A stretch of 64,000 bases of DNA, from NCBI GenBank assembly GCA_963978545.1, contig OZ021722.1:3414001-3478000 (forward strand), in the 5' to 3' direction. The notes under the pieces were generated by a model. It did no database searches, was not told the DNA's origin, and saw only the letters and a list, made by a program, of their open reading frames with translations. Origin of the DNA: Linyphia triangularis (Eukaryota > Arthropoda > Arachnida > Araneae > Linyphiidae). The translations under genes and the position numbers were made by a program. Positions 23,502 through 33,537 of the stretch are shown piece by piece (position 1 is the stretch's first letter; every line of letters starts with the position of its first letter).

Positions 23502-26500
23502 TTTGGGATCAACTTTCGACCCCCTTAATATTTAGTGGTTGTTAAGATTTTCGTTTTTAAGAATCTCCTATTAATGAACTTCAATGTTGCCAAGTTACAA
23601 CATTGTGCTCCCAAAACTCTCTGTGTAAAAATTATGTATGTGTACCACTGAAAAAAACAACTTTGCAAATTTTGACCCCCTTAATATTTTGTGGTTGTTA
23701 AGATTTTCGTTTTTAAGAATCTCCTATAGAAGACCTTAAATGTGGCCAAGTCACAATACTGTGCTCAAAATACACTACGAGTAAAAATTCAAAAACTCCA
23801 AAATACAATCAATGTATTTTCAAAGTTAAATTTTGAACTTTGAAAATAATTTCTCAAATGCTACCAAATTTTTTTTGGGGGCCTGAAATATGTTTTATAT
23901 TCATATTCTGTCCAAATGTGACTGAAAAAATAATTTTTTGAATTTTCAAATTTTTCGAAATTTTTCAAAGGGGTTAGCTTTAGGAAATTTTATGAAAAAA
24001 TCACTTTTCCAAAAAATGGCTCAAAATGCTTCCAGATTTTGGTTTTAAAATAGAAATATGATTTACAGTCACTTTATTTCAAATCTGCCCAAAAAAGGAC
24101 CCTTAATTCAGTTTATAGCCCAAAATGTAGGTAAAATTCAGAAATTTTCAGTGTTTGAAATGCAGTCCTTTTTTGGGATCAACTTTCGACCCCCTTAATA
24201 TTTAGTGGTTGTTAAGATTTTCGTTTTTAAGAATCTCCTATTAATGAACTTCAATGTGGCCAAGTTACAACATTGTGCTCCCAAAACTCTCTGTGTAAAA
24301 ATTATGTATGTGTACCACTGAAAAAAACAACTTTGCAAATTTTGACCCCCTTAATATTTTGTGGTTGTTAAGATTTTCGTTTTTAAGAATCTCCTATAGA
24401 AGACCTTAAATGTGGCCAAATCACAATACTGTGCTCAAAATACACTACGAGTAAAAATTCAAAAACTCCAAAATACAATCAATGTATTTTCAAAGGGAAA
24501 TTTTTAACTTTGAAAATAATGGCTCAAATGCTACCAAATTTTTTTTGGGGGCCTGAAATATGTTTTATATTCATATTCTGTCCAAATGTGACTGAAAAAA
24601 TAATTTTTTGAATTTTCAAATTTTTCGAAATTTTTCAAAGGGGTTAGCCTTAGGAAATTTTATGAAAAAATCACTTTTCCAAAAAATGGCTCAAAATGCT
24701 TCCAGATTTTGGTTTTAAAATAGAAATATGATTTACAGTCACTTTATTTCAAATCTGCTCAAAAAAGGACCCTTAATTCAGTTTATAGCCCAAAATGTAG
24801 GTAAAATTCAGAAATTTTCAGTGTTTGAAATGCAGTCCTTTTTTGGGATCAACTTTCGACCCCCTTAATATTTAGTGGTTGTTAAGATTTTCGTTTTTAA
24901 GAATCTCCTATTAATGAACTTCAATGTGGCCAAGTTACAACATTGTGCTCCCAAAACTCTCTGTGTAAAAATTATGTATGTGTACCACTGAAAAAAACAA
25001 CTTTGCAAATTTTGACCCCCTTAATATTTTGTGGTTGTTAAGATTTTCGTTTTTAAGAATCTCCTATAGAAGACCTTAAATGTGGCCAAGTCACAATACT
25101 GTGCTCAAAATACACTACGAGTAAAAATTCAAAAACTCCAAAATACAATCAATGTATTTTCAAAGGGAAATTTTGAACTTTGAAAATAATGGCTCAAATG
25201 CTACCAAATTTTTTTTGGGGGCCTGAAATATGTTTTATATTCATATTCTGTCCAAATGTGACTGAAAAAATAATTTTTTGAATTTTCAAATTTTTCGAAA
25301 TTTTTCAAAGGGGTTAGCCTTAGGAAATTTTATGAAAAAATCACTTTTCCAAAAAATGGCTCAAAATGCTTCCAGATTTTGGTTTTAAAATAGAAATATG
25401 ATTTACAGTCACTTTATTTCAAATCTGCTCAAAAAAGGACCCTTAATTCAGTTTATAGCCCAAAATGTAGGTAAAATTCAGAAATTTTCAGTGTTTGAAA
25501 TGCAGTCCTTTTTTGGGATCAACTTTCGACCCCCTTAATATTTAGTGGTTGTTAAGATTTTCGTTTTTAAGAATCTCCTATTAATGAACTTCAATGTGGC
25601 CAAGTTACAACATTGTGCTCCCAAAACTCTCTGTGTAAAAATTATGTATGTGTACCACTGAAAAAAACAACTTTGCAAATTTTGACCCCCTTAATATTTT
25701 GTGGTTGTTAAGATTTTCGTTTTTAAGAATCTCCTATAGAAGACCTTAAATGTGGCCAAGTCACAATACTGTGCTCAAAATACACTACGAGTAAAAATTC
25801 AAAAACTCCAAAATACAATCAATGTATTTTCAAAGGGAAATTTTGAACTTTGAAAATAATGGCTCAAATGCTACCAAATTTTTTTTGGGGACCTGAAATA
25901 TGTTTTATATTCATATTCTGTCCAAATGTGACTGAAAAAATAATTTTTTGAATTTTCAAATTTTTCGAAATTTTTCAAAGGGGTTAGCTTTAGGAAATTT
26001 TATGAAAAAATCACTTTTCCAAAAAATGGCTCAAAATGCTTCCAGATTTTGGTTTTAAAATAGAAATATGATTTACAGTCACTTTATTTCAAATCTGCCC
26101 AAAAAAGGACCCTTAATTCAGTTTATAGCCCAAAATGTAGGTAAAATTCAGAAATTTTCAGTGTTTGAAATGCAGTCCTTTTTTGGGATCAACTTTCGAC
26201 CCCCTTAATATTTAGTGGTTGTTAAGATTTTCGTTTTTAAGAATCTCCTATTAATGAACTTCAATGTTGCCAAGTTACAACATTGTGCTCCCAAAACTCT
26301 CTGTGTAAAAATTATGTATGTGTACCACTGAAAAAAACAACTTTGCAAATTTTGACCCCCTTAATATTTTGTGGTTGTTAAGATTTTCGTTTTTAAGAAT
26401 CTCCTATAGAAAACCTTAAATGTGGCCAAGTCACAATACTGTGCTCAAAATACACTACGAGTAAAAATTCAAAAACTCCAAAATACAATCAATGTATTTT

Positions 26501-28191
26501 CAAAGGGAAATTTTGAACTTTGAAAATAATTTCTCAAATGCTACCAAATTTTTTTTGGGGGCCTGAAATATGTTTTATATTCATATTCTGTCCAAATGTG
26601 ACTGAAAAAATAATTTTTTGAATTTTCAAATTTTTCGAAATTTTTCAAAGGGGTTAGCTTTAGGAAATTTTATGAAAAAATCACTTTTCCAAAAAATGGC
26701 TCAAAATGCTTCCAGATTTTGGTTTTAAAATAGAAATATGATTTACAGTCACTTTATTTCAAATCTGCCCAAAAAAGGACCCTTAATTCAGTTTATAGCC
26801 CAAAATGTAGGTAAAATTCAGAAATTTTCAGTGTTTGAAATGCAGTCCTTTTTTGGGATCAACTTTCGACCCCCTTAATATTTAGTGGTTGTTAAGATTT
26901 TCGTTTTTAAGAATCTCCTATTAATGAACTTCAATGTGGCCAAGTTACAACATTGTGCTCCCAAAACTCTCTGTGTAAAAATTATGTATGTGTACCACTG
27001 AAAAAAACAACTTTGCAAATTTTGACCCCCTTAATATTTTGTGGTTGTTAAGATTTTCGTTTTTAAGAATCTCCTATAGAAGACCTTAAATGTGGCCAAG
27101 TCACAATACTGTGCTCAAAATACACTACGAGTAAAAATTCAAAAACTCCAAAATACAATCAATGTATTTTCAAAGGGAAATTTTTAACTTTGAAAATAAT
27201 GGCTCAAATGCTACCAAATTTTTTTTGGGGGCCTGAAATATGTTTTATATTCATATTCTGTCCAAATGTGACTGAAAAAATAATTTTTTGAATTTTCAAA
27301 TTTTTCGAAATTTTTCAAAGGGGTTAGCCTTAGGAAATTTTATGAAAAAATCACTTTTCCAAAAAATGGCTCAAAATGCTTCCAGATTTTGGTTTTAAAA
27401 TAGAAATATGATTTACAGTCACTTTATTTCAAATCTGCTCAAAAAAGGACCCTTAATTCAGTTTATAGCCCAAAATGTAGGTAAAATTCAGAAATTTTCA
27501 GTGTTTGAAATGCAGTCCTTTTTTGGGATCAACTTTCGACCCCCTTAATATTTAGTGGTTGTTAAGATTTTCGTTTTTAAGAATCTCCTATTAATGAACT
27601 TCAATGTGGCCAAGTTACAACATTGTGCTCCCAAAACTCTCTGTGTAAAAATTATGTATGTGTACCACTGAAAAAAACAACTTTGCAAATTTTGACCCCC
27701 TTAATATTTTGTGGTTGTTAAGATTTTCGTTTTTAAGAATCTCCTATAGAAGACCTTAAATGTGGCCAAGTCACAATACTGTGCTCAAAATACACTACGA
27801 GTAAAAATTCAAAAACTCCAAAATACAATCAATGTATTTTCAAAGGGAAATTTTGAACTTTGAAAATAATGGCTCAAATGCTACCAAATTTTTTTTGGGG
27901 ACCTGAAATATGTTTTATATTCATATTCTGTCCAAATGTGACTGAAAAAATAATTTTTTGAATTTTCAAATTTTTCGAAATTTTTCAAAGGGGTTAGCTT
28001 TAGGAAATTTTATGAAAAAATCACTTTTCCAAAAAATGGCTCAAAATGCTTCCAGATTTTGGTTTTAAAATAGAAATATGATTTACAGTCACTTTATTTC
28101 AAATCTGCCCAAAAAAGGACCCTTAATTCAGTTTATAGCCCAAAATGTAGGTAAAATTCAGAAATTTTCAGTGTTTGAAATGCAGTCCTTT
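23502..28191 (+). repeat. B higher-order repeat, period 2,680 bp (4 units)
   Basis: Units at 23502, 24172 and 24842 share ordered markers with those at 26182, 26852 and 27522: ATGTTGCC and AATAATTTCTC; GCTTTAGG and AAATTTTTAAC; CTGCTCAAAAAAGG. The step is 2,680 bp, four units. Unit 25512 also has CTGCTC, indicating a local single-unit duplication of 24842. A further copy lies at 40808-42148 in block 3. Confidence 0.85.
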
Positions 28192-29956
28192 TTTGGGATC
28201 AACTTTCGACCCCCTTAATATTTAGTGGTTGTTAAGATTTTCGTTTTTAAGAATCTCCTATTAATGAACTTCAATGTGGCCAAGTTACAACATTGTGCTC
28301 CCAAAACTCTCTGTGTAAAAATTATGTATGTGTACCACTGAAAAAAACAACTTTGCAAATTTTGACCCCCTTAATATTTTGTGGTTGTTAAGATTTTCGT
28401 TTTTAAGAATCTCCTATAGAAGACCTTAAATGTGGCCAAGTTACAATACTGTGCTCAAAATACACTACGAGTAAAAATTCAAAAACTCCAAAATACAATC
28501 AATGTATTTTCAAAGGGAAATTTTGAACTTTGAAAATAATGGCTCAAATGCTACCAAATTTTTTTTGGGGACCTGAAATATGTTTTATATTCATATTCTG
28601 TCCAAATGTGACTGAAAAAATAATTTTTTGAATTTTCAAATTTTTCGAAATTTTTCAAAGGGGTTAGCTTTAGGAAATTTTATGAAAAAATCACTTTTCC
28701 AAAAAATGGCTCAAAATGCTTCCAGATTTTGGTTTTAAAATAGAAATATGATTTACAGTCACTTTATTTCAAATCTGCCCAAAAAAGGACCCTTAATTCA
28801 GTTTATAGCCCAAAATGTAGGTAAAATTCAGAAATTTTCAGTGTTTGAAATGCAGTCCTTTTTTGGGATCAACTTTCGACCCCCTTAATATTTAGTGGTT
28901 GTTAAGATTTTCGTTTTTAAGAATCTCCTATTAATGAACTTCAATGTGGCCAAGTTACAACATTGTGCTCCCAAAACTCTCTGTGTAAAAATTATGTATG
29001 TGTACCACTGAAAAAAACAACTTTGCAAATTTTGACCCCCTTAATATTTTGTGGTTGTTAAGATTTTCGTTTTTAAGAATCTCCTATAGAAGACCTTAAA
29101 TGTGGCCAAGTTACAATACTGTGCTCAAAATACACTACGAGTAAAAATTCAAAAACTCCAAAATACAATCAATGTATTTTCAAAGGGAAATTTTGAACTT
29201 TGAAAATAATGGCTCAAATGCTACCAAATTTTTTTTGGGGACCTGAAATATGTTTTATATTCATATTCTGTCCAAATGTGACTGAAAAAATAATTTTTTG
29301 AATTTTCAAATTTTTCGAAATTTTTCAAAGGGGTTAGCCTTAGGAAATTTTATGAAAAAATCACTTTTCCAAAAAATGGCTCAAAATGCTTCCAGATTTT
29401 GGTTTTAAAATAGAAATATGATTTACAGTCACTTTATTTCAAATCTGCCCAAAAAAGGACCCTTAATTCAGTTTATAGCCCAAAATGTAGGTAAAATTCA
29501 GAAATTTTCAGTGTTTGAAATGCAGTCCTTTTTTGGGATCAACTTTCGACCCCCTTAATATTTAGTGGTTGTTAAGATTTTCGTTTTTAAGAATCTCCTA
29601 TTAATGAACTTCAATGTGGCCAAGTTACAACATTGTGCTCCCAAAACTCTCTGTGTAAAAATTATGTATGTGTACCACTGAAAAAAACAACTTTGCAAAT
29701 TTTGACCCCCTTAATATTTTGTGGTTGTTAAGATTTTCGTTTTTAAGAATCTCCTATAGAAGACCTTAAATGTGGCCAAGTCACAATACTGTGCTCAAAA
29801 TACACTACGAGTAAAAATTCAAAAACTACAAAATACAATCAATGTATTTTCAAAGGGAAATTTTGAACTTTGAAAATAATGGCTCAAATGCTACCAAATT
29901 TTTTTTGGGGACCTGAAATATCTTTTATATTCATATTCTGTCCTAATGTGACTGAA

Positions 29957-30377
29957 AAAATAATTTTTTGAATTTTCAAATTTTTCGAAATTTTTCAAAG
30001 GGGTTAGCCTTAGGAAATTTTATGAAAAAATCACTTTTCCAAAAAATAATTTTTTGAATTTTCAAATTTTTCGAAATTTTTCAAAGGGGTTAGTCTTAGG
30101 AAATTTTATGAAAAAATCACTTTTCCAAAAAAAAATTTTTGAATTTTCAAATTTTTCAAAGGGGTTAGCCTTAGGAAATTTTATGAAAAAAATCACTTTT
30201 CCAAAAAATAATTTTTTGAATTTTCAAATTTTTCGAAATTTTTCAAAGGGGGCCTTAGGAAATTTTATGAAAAAATCACTTTTCCAAAAAATAATTTTTT
30301 GAATTTTCAAATTTTTCGAAATTTTTCAAAGGGGTTAGACTTAGGAAATTTTATGAAAAAATCACTTTTCCAAAAAA
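29957..30377 (+). repeat. Minisatellite cassette C6, left flank of A array 2
   Basis: 421 bp, five copies; copy-to-copy steps 86, 85, 77 and 83 bp. The last copy has GTTAGACTTAGG, a variant seen only in cassettes that abut A arrays. The preceding B segment is the Y haplotype (ATATCTTTTATATTC). Confidence 0.93.
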
Positions 30378-30520
30378 TTTCTCAAAATGCTTCCAGATTT
30401 TGATTTTAAAAGAGAAATATAGTTTACAGTAAGTTTTTATTAAATCTGCCCAAGAAAGGACCCTCAAATCGCTTTATAAACCAAGCTGTCGGTATAATTC
30501 AGAAAAATCCAAAATAACGC
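30355..30520. other. B-to-A junction (hybrid monomer), array 2
   Basis: From the last minisatellite copy the sequence follows the B segment (CTCAAAATGCTTCCAGATTT, AAATCTGCCCAAG) and changes into A by AAGAAAGGACCCTCAAATCG at about 30450. No clean breakpoint is visible because the two families are related there. Equivalent junctions start near 36016, 44342 and 57245. Confidence 0.8.
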
Positions 30521-30889
30521 GTTAACACAGAAATAGAGACGTTTTTGAACGCAATTTTTGAAACTAGTTGGGAATTGTCCGAAATGCTTTAAAATTTTAG
30601 CTGTGACCTTAGAGTATGCTCAAAAGTTACTTTTTATCAAAACTGTTCAAGAAAGGACCCTTATATCGATTTATATCCCAAATTATCGGTAAAATTCAGA
30701 AAAATCCAAAATAACGCGTTAACACAGAAATAGAGACGATTTTGAAAGCAATTTTTAAAACTAGCTGGGAATTGTCCGAAATGCTTTGAAAATGATCAAA
30801 AGTAACTTTTTATCAAAACTGTCAAGAAAGGACCCTTTAATCGCTTTATACCCCAAATTATCGGTAAAATTCAGAAAAATCCAAAATAA

Positions 30890-31632
30890 CGCGTTAACAC
30901 AGAAATAGAGACGATTTTGAACGATATTTTTAAAACTAGCTGGGAATTGTCCGAAATGCTTTGAAAATGCTCAAGAGTTACTTTTTATCAAAACTGTCAA
31001 GAAAGGACCCTTTATTTGCTTTATAGCCCAAATTATCGGTAAAATTCAGAAAAATCCAAAATAACGCGTTAACACAAAAATAGAGACGGTTTTGAACGCA
31101 ATTTCTGAAACTAGCTGGGAATTGTCCGAAATGCCTTAAAATTTTAGCAGTGACCTAAGAGTATGCTCAAAAGTTACTTTTTATCAAAACTGTTCAAGAA
31201 AGGACCCTTAAATCGATATATAGCCCAATCTGTTCGGAAAATTCAGAAAAATCCAAAATAACGCGTTAGCACAGAAATAGAGACGGTTTTGAACGATATT
31301 TTTAAAACTAGCTGGGAATTGTCCGAAATGCTTTGAAAATGCTCAAGAGTTACTTTTTATCAAAACTGCCAGGAAAGGACCCTTAAATCGCTTTATAGCC
31401 CAAACTGTCGGTAAAATTCAGAAAAATCGAAAATAACGCGTTAACACAGAAATAGAGACGATTTTGAACGATATTTTTAAAACTAGCTGGGAATTGTCCG
31501 AAATGCTTTCAAATTTTGCTGTTAATATAGGAGAATGCTTAAGAGTTACTTTTTATAAAAACTGTCAAGAAAGGACCCTTAAATCGCTGTATAGCCTAAA
31601 CTGTCGGTAAAATTCAGAAAAATCCAAAATAA
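30890..31632 (+). repeat. 743-bp A tetramer, array 2 copy 1
   Basis: Four monomers in the order S (TTTATTTGC type), L1 (CGATATATAGCCCAATC type), S (GCCAGGAAAGG type) and L2: 175+197+175+196 bp. It is followed directly by a second copy. Private differences from copy 2 are ATGCCTTAAAATT and AATCGAAAATAAC. Confidence 0.92.
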
Positions 31633-32176
31633 CGCGTTAACACAGAAATAGAGACGATTTTGAACGATATTTTTAAAACTAGCTGGGAATTGTCCGAAAT
31701 GCTTTGAAAATGCTCAAGAGTTACTTTTTATCAAAACTGTCAAGAAAGGACCCTTTATTTGCTTTATAGCCCAAATTATCGGTAAAATTCAGAAAAATCC
31801 AAAATAACGCGTTAACACAAAAATAGAGACGGTTTTGAACGCAATTTCTGAAACTAGCTGGGAATTGTCCGAAATGCTTTAAAATTTTAGCAGTGACCTA
31901 AGAGTATGCTCAAAAGTTACTTTTTATCAAAACTGTTCAAGAAAGGACCCTTAAATCGATATATAGCCCAATCTGTTCGGAAAATTCAGAAAAATCCAAA
32001 ATAACGCGTTAGCACAGAAATAGAGACGGTTTTGAACGATATTTTTAAAACTAGCTGGGAATTGTCCGAAATGCTTTGAAAATGCTCAAGAGTTACTTTT
32101 TATCAAAACTGCCAGGAAAGGACCCTTAAATCGCTTTATAGCCCAAACTGTCGGTAAAATTCAGAAAAATCCAAAA

Positions 32177-32186
32177 TAACGCGTTA
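32177..32186. other. MluI palindrome TAACGCGTTA (example of 65)
   Basis: Perfect 10-bp palindrome that overlaps a second one, GTTAAC. ACGCGT is intact at 76 places: 8 in array 1 and 17 in each of arrays 2-5. The full 10 bp is intact at 65 of them. I see no copy in the B blocks. Broken forms occur at 867 (ATGCGT), at 57582 (TTACGCGTTA), and in the last two monomers of every array. A conserved short palindrome in each monomer is what a protein-binding box would look like, but the match to any known factor is untested. Confidence 0.85.
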
Positions 32187-32375
32187 ACACAGAAATATAG
32201 ACGATTTTGAACGATATTTTTAAAACTAGCTGGGAATTGTCCGAAATGCTTTCAAATTTTGCTGTTAATATAGGAGAATGCTTAAGAGTTACTTTTTATA
32301 AAAACTGTCAAGAAAGGACCCTTAAATCGCTGTATAGCCTAAACTGTCGGTAAAATTCAGAAAAATCCAAAATAA
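32180..32375 (+). repeat. Reference A monomer, form L2 (196 bp)
   Basis: Second long form. It has the same 21 extra bases as L1, but with a diverged sequence (TTTTGCTGTTAATATAGGAG), and lacks the extra T of L1. In arrays 2-5 it alternates with L1 inside the 743-bp tetramer. A related, more diverged copy ends every array. Confidence 0.85.
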
Positions 32376-32550
32376 CGCGTTAACACAGAAATAGAGACGA
32401 TTTTGAACGATATTTTTAAAACTAGCTGGGAATTGTCCGAAATGCTTTGAAAATGCTCAAGAGTTACTTTTTATCAAAACTGCCAGGAAAGGACCCTTAA
32501 ATCGCTTTATAGCCCAAACTGTCGGTAAAATTCAGAAAAATCCAAAATAA

Positions 32551-32725
32551 CGCGTTAACACAGAAATAGAGACGATTTTGAACGATATTTTTAAAACTAG
32601 CTGGGAATTGTCCGAAATGCTTTGAAAATGCTCAAGAGTTACTTTTTATCAAAACTGTCAAGAAAGGACCCTTAAATCGCTTTATAGCCCAAACTGTCGG
32701 TAAAATTCAGAAAAATCCAAAATAA
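32551..32725 (+). repeat. Reference A monomer, form S (175 bp)
   Basis: Example of the short A monomer, measured from one CGCG to the next. Conserved blocks in order: the CGCGTTAACACAG region, GAGACGATTTTGAACGATA, AACTAGCTGGGAATTGTCC, GAAATGCTTTGAAAATGCTC, TTACTTTTTATCAAAACTG, AAGAAAGGACCCTTAAATCG, TTTATAGCCCAAACTGTCGG and TAAAATTCAGAAAAATCC. It has seven CpG dinucleotides. The length fits one nucleosome plus linker, which is common among centromeric satellites; no function is shown by sequence alone. Confidence 0.9.
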
Positions 32726-32900
32726 CGCGTTAACACAGAAATAGAGACGATTTTGAAAGCAATTTTTAAAACTAGCTGGGAATTGTCCGAAATGCTTTGA
32801 AAATGCTCAAAAGTAACTTTTTATCAAAACAGTCAAGAAAGGACCCTATAATCGCTTTATAGCCCAAACTGTTGTTAGAATTCCGAAAAATCCAAAATAA

Positions 32901-33097
32901 CGCGTTAACACAGAAATAGAGACGGTTTTGAACGCTATTTCTGAAACTAGCTGGGAATTGTCCGAAATGCTTTAAAATTTTAGCTGTGACCTAAGAGTAT
33001 GCTTAAAAGTTACTTTTTATCAAAACTGTTCAAGAAAGGACCCTTAAATCGATTTATAGCCTAAACTGTCGGTAAATTTCAGAAAAATCCAAAATAA
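32901..33097 (+). repeat. Reference A monomer, form L1 (197 bp)
   Basis: Long form. Between GAAATGCTTT and ATGCTTAAAAG it has 21 extra bases including TTTTAGCTGTGACCTAAGAG, and one further T in CTGTTCAAG. The extra segment can be aligned with the TTTTGGGGACCTGAAATATG part of the B unit, so the long form is probably ancestral and S a deletion derivative. Confidence 0.85.
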
Positions 33098-33537
33098 CGC
33101 GTTAACACAGAAATAGAGACGATTTTGAACGATATTTTTAAAACTAGCTGGGAAATGTCCGAAATGCTTTGAAAATGCTCAACAGTTACTTTTTATCAAA
33201 ACTGTTCAAGAAAAGACCCTTCAATCGATTTATAGCCCAATCTGTCGGGAAAATTCAGAAAAATCCAAAATAACGCGTAGGCACAGAAATAGAGACGGTT
33301 TTGAACGAAATTTTGGAATTTAGCTGGGAAATGTCCGAAATGTGTCAAATTTAGCTGTTAACATAGGAGAATGCTTAAGAGTTACTTTTTATCAAAACTA
33401 TCCAAGAAAGGTCCCTTAAATCGCTTTATAGCCCAAACTGTCGTTAAAATTCAAAAAAATCCAAAATAACGCGTTTGCTCAGAAATGGAGAGGATTTTGT
33501 ACGAAATTTTGAAACTAGCTGGGAAATTTTAGTTGAA

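Larger units (their letters stand above)
1679..30377 (+). repeat. Satellite B, block 1 (40 units)
   Basis: Long tandem array of the 670-bp B unit. Using the TTTGGGATCA motif as anchor, units lie at 1971, 2641, 3290, 3960, 4630, 5300, 6215, 6885, 7555, 8225, 8895, 9868, 10538, 11208, 11878, 12548, 13463, 14464, then every 670 bp to 22504, then 23502 and every 670 bp to 29532. Departures from 670 are 649 (a 21-bp deletion), 915, 973, 1001, 915 and 998 (minisatellite expansions). Units differ by a few linked substitutions that define haplotypes. The block starts at an in-register A/B junction and ends in an expanded minisatellite against A array 2. No gene is present. Confidence 0.95.
31633..32375 (+). 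repeat. 743-bp A tetramer, array 2 copy 2
   Basis: Same four-monomer order as copy 1 at exactly 743 bp. Differences seen: GCTTTAAAATT for GCCTTAAAATT, AATCCAAAATAAC for AATCGAAAATAAC, and GAAATATAGAC for GAAATAGAGAC. Confidence 0.92.
30378..33537 (+). repeat. Satellite A, array 2 (complete module, 3,160 bp)
   Basis: Complete A module with 17 ACGCGT sites; CGCG starts at 30518, 30715, 30890, 31065, 31262, 31437, 31633, 31808, 32005, 32180, 32376, 32551, 32726, 32901, 33098, 33274 and 33470. The monomer order after a hybrid left monomer is L1 S S L1 S L2 S L1 S L2 S S S L1 S' L2'. The first monomer (about 30378-30517) is a mosaic: its left part follows B (CTCAAAATGCTTCCAGATTT) and its right part follows A (AAGAAAGGACCC). 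The last two monomers have a degraded palindrome (GCGTAGGC, GCGTTTGC). This array is the best reference for the family. Confidence 0.95.

Noticed and set aside
30378..33537. A array as a mobile element inserted into B
   Set aside because: No terminal inverted or long terminal repeat, no target-site duplication and no coding sequence. The edges join in register with related B sequence, which fits recombination better.
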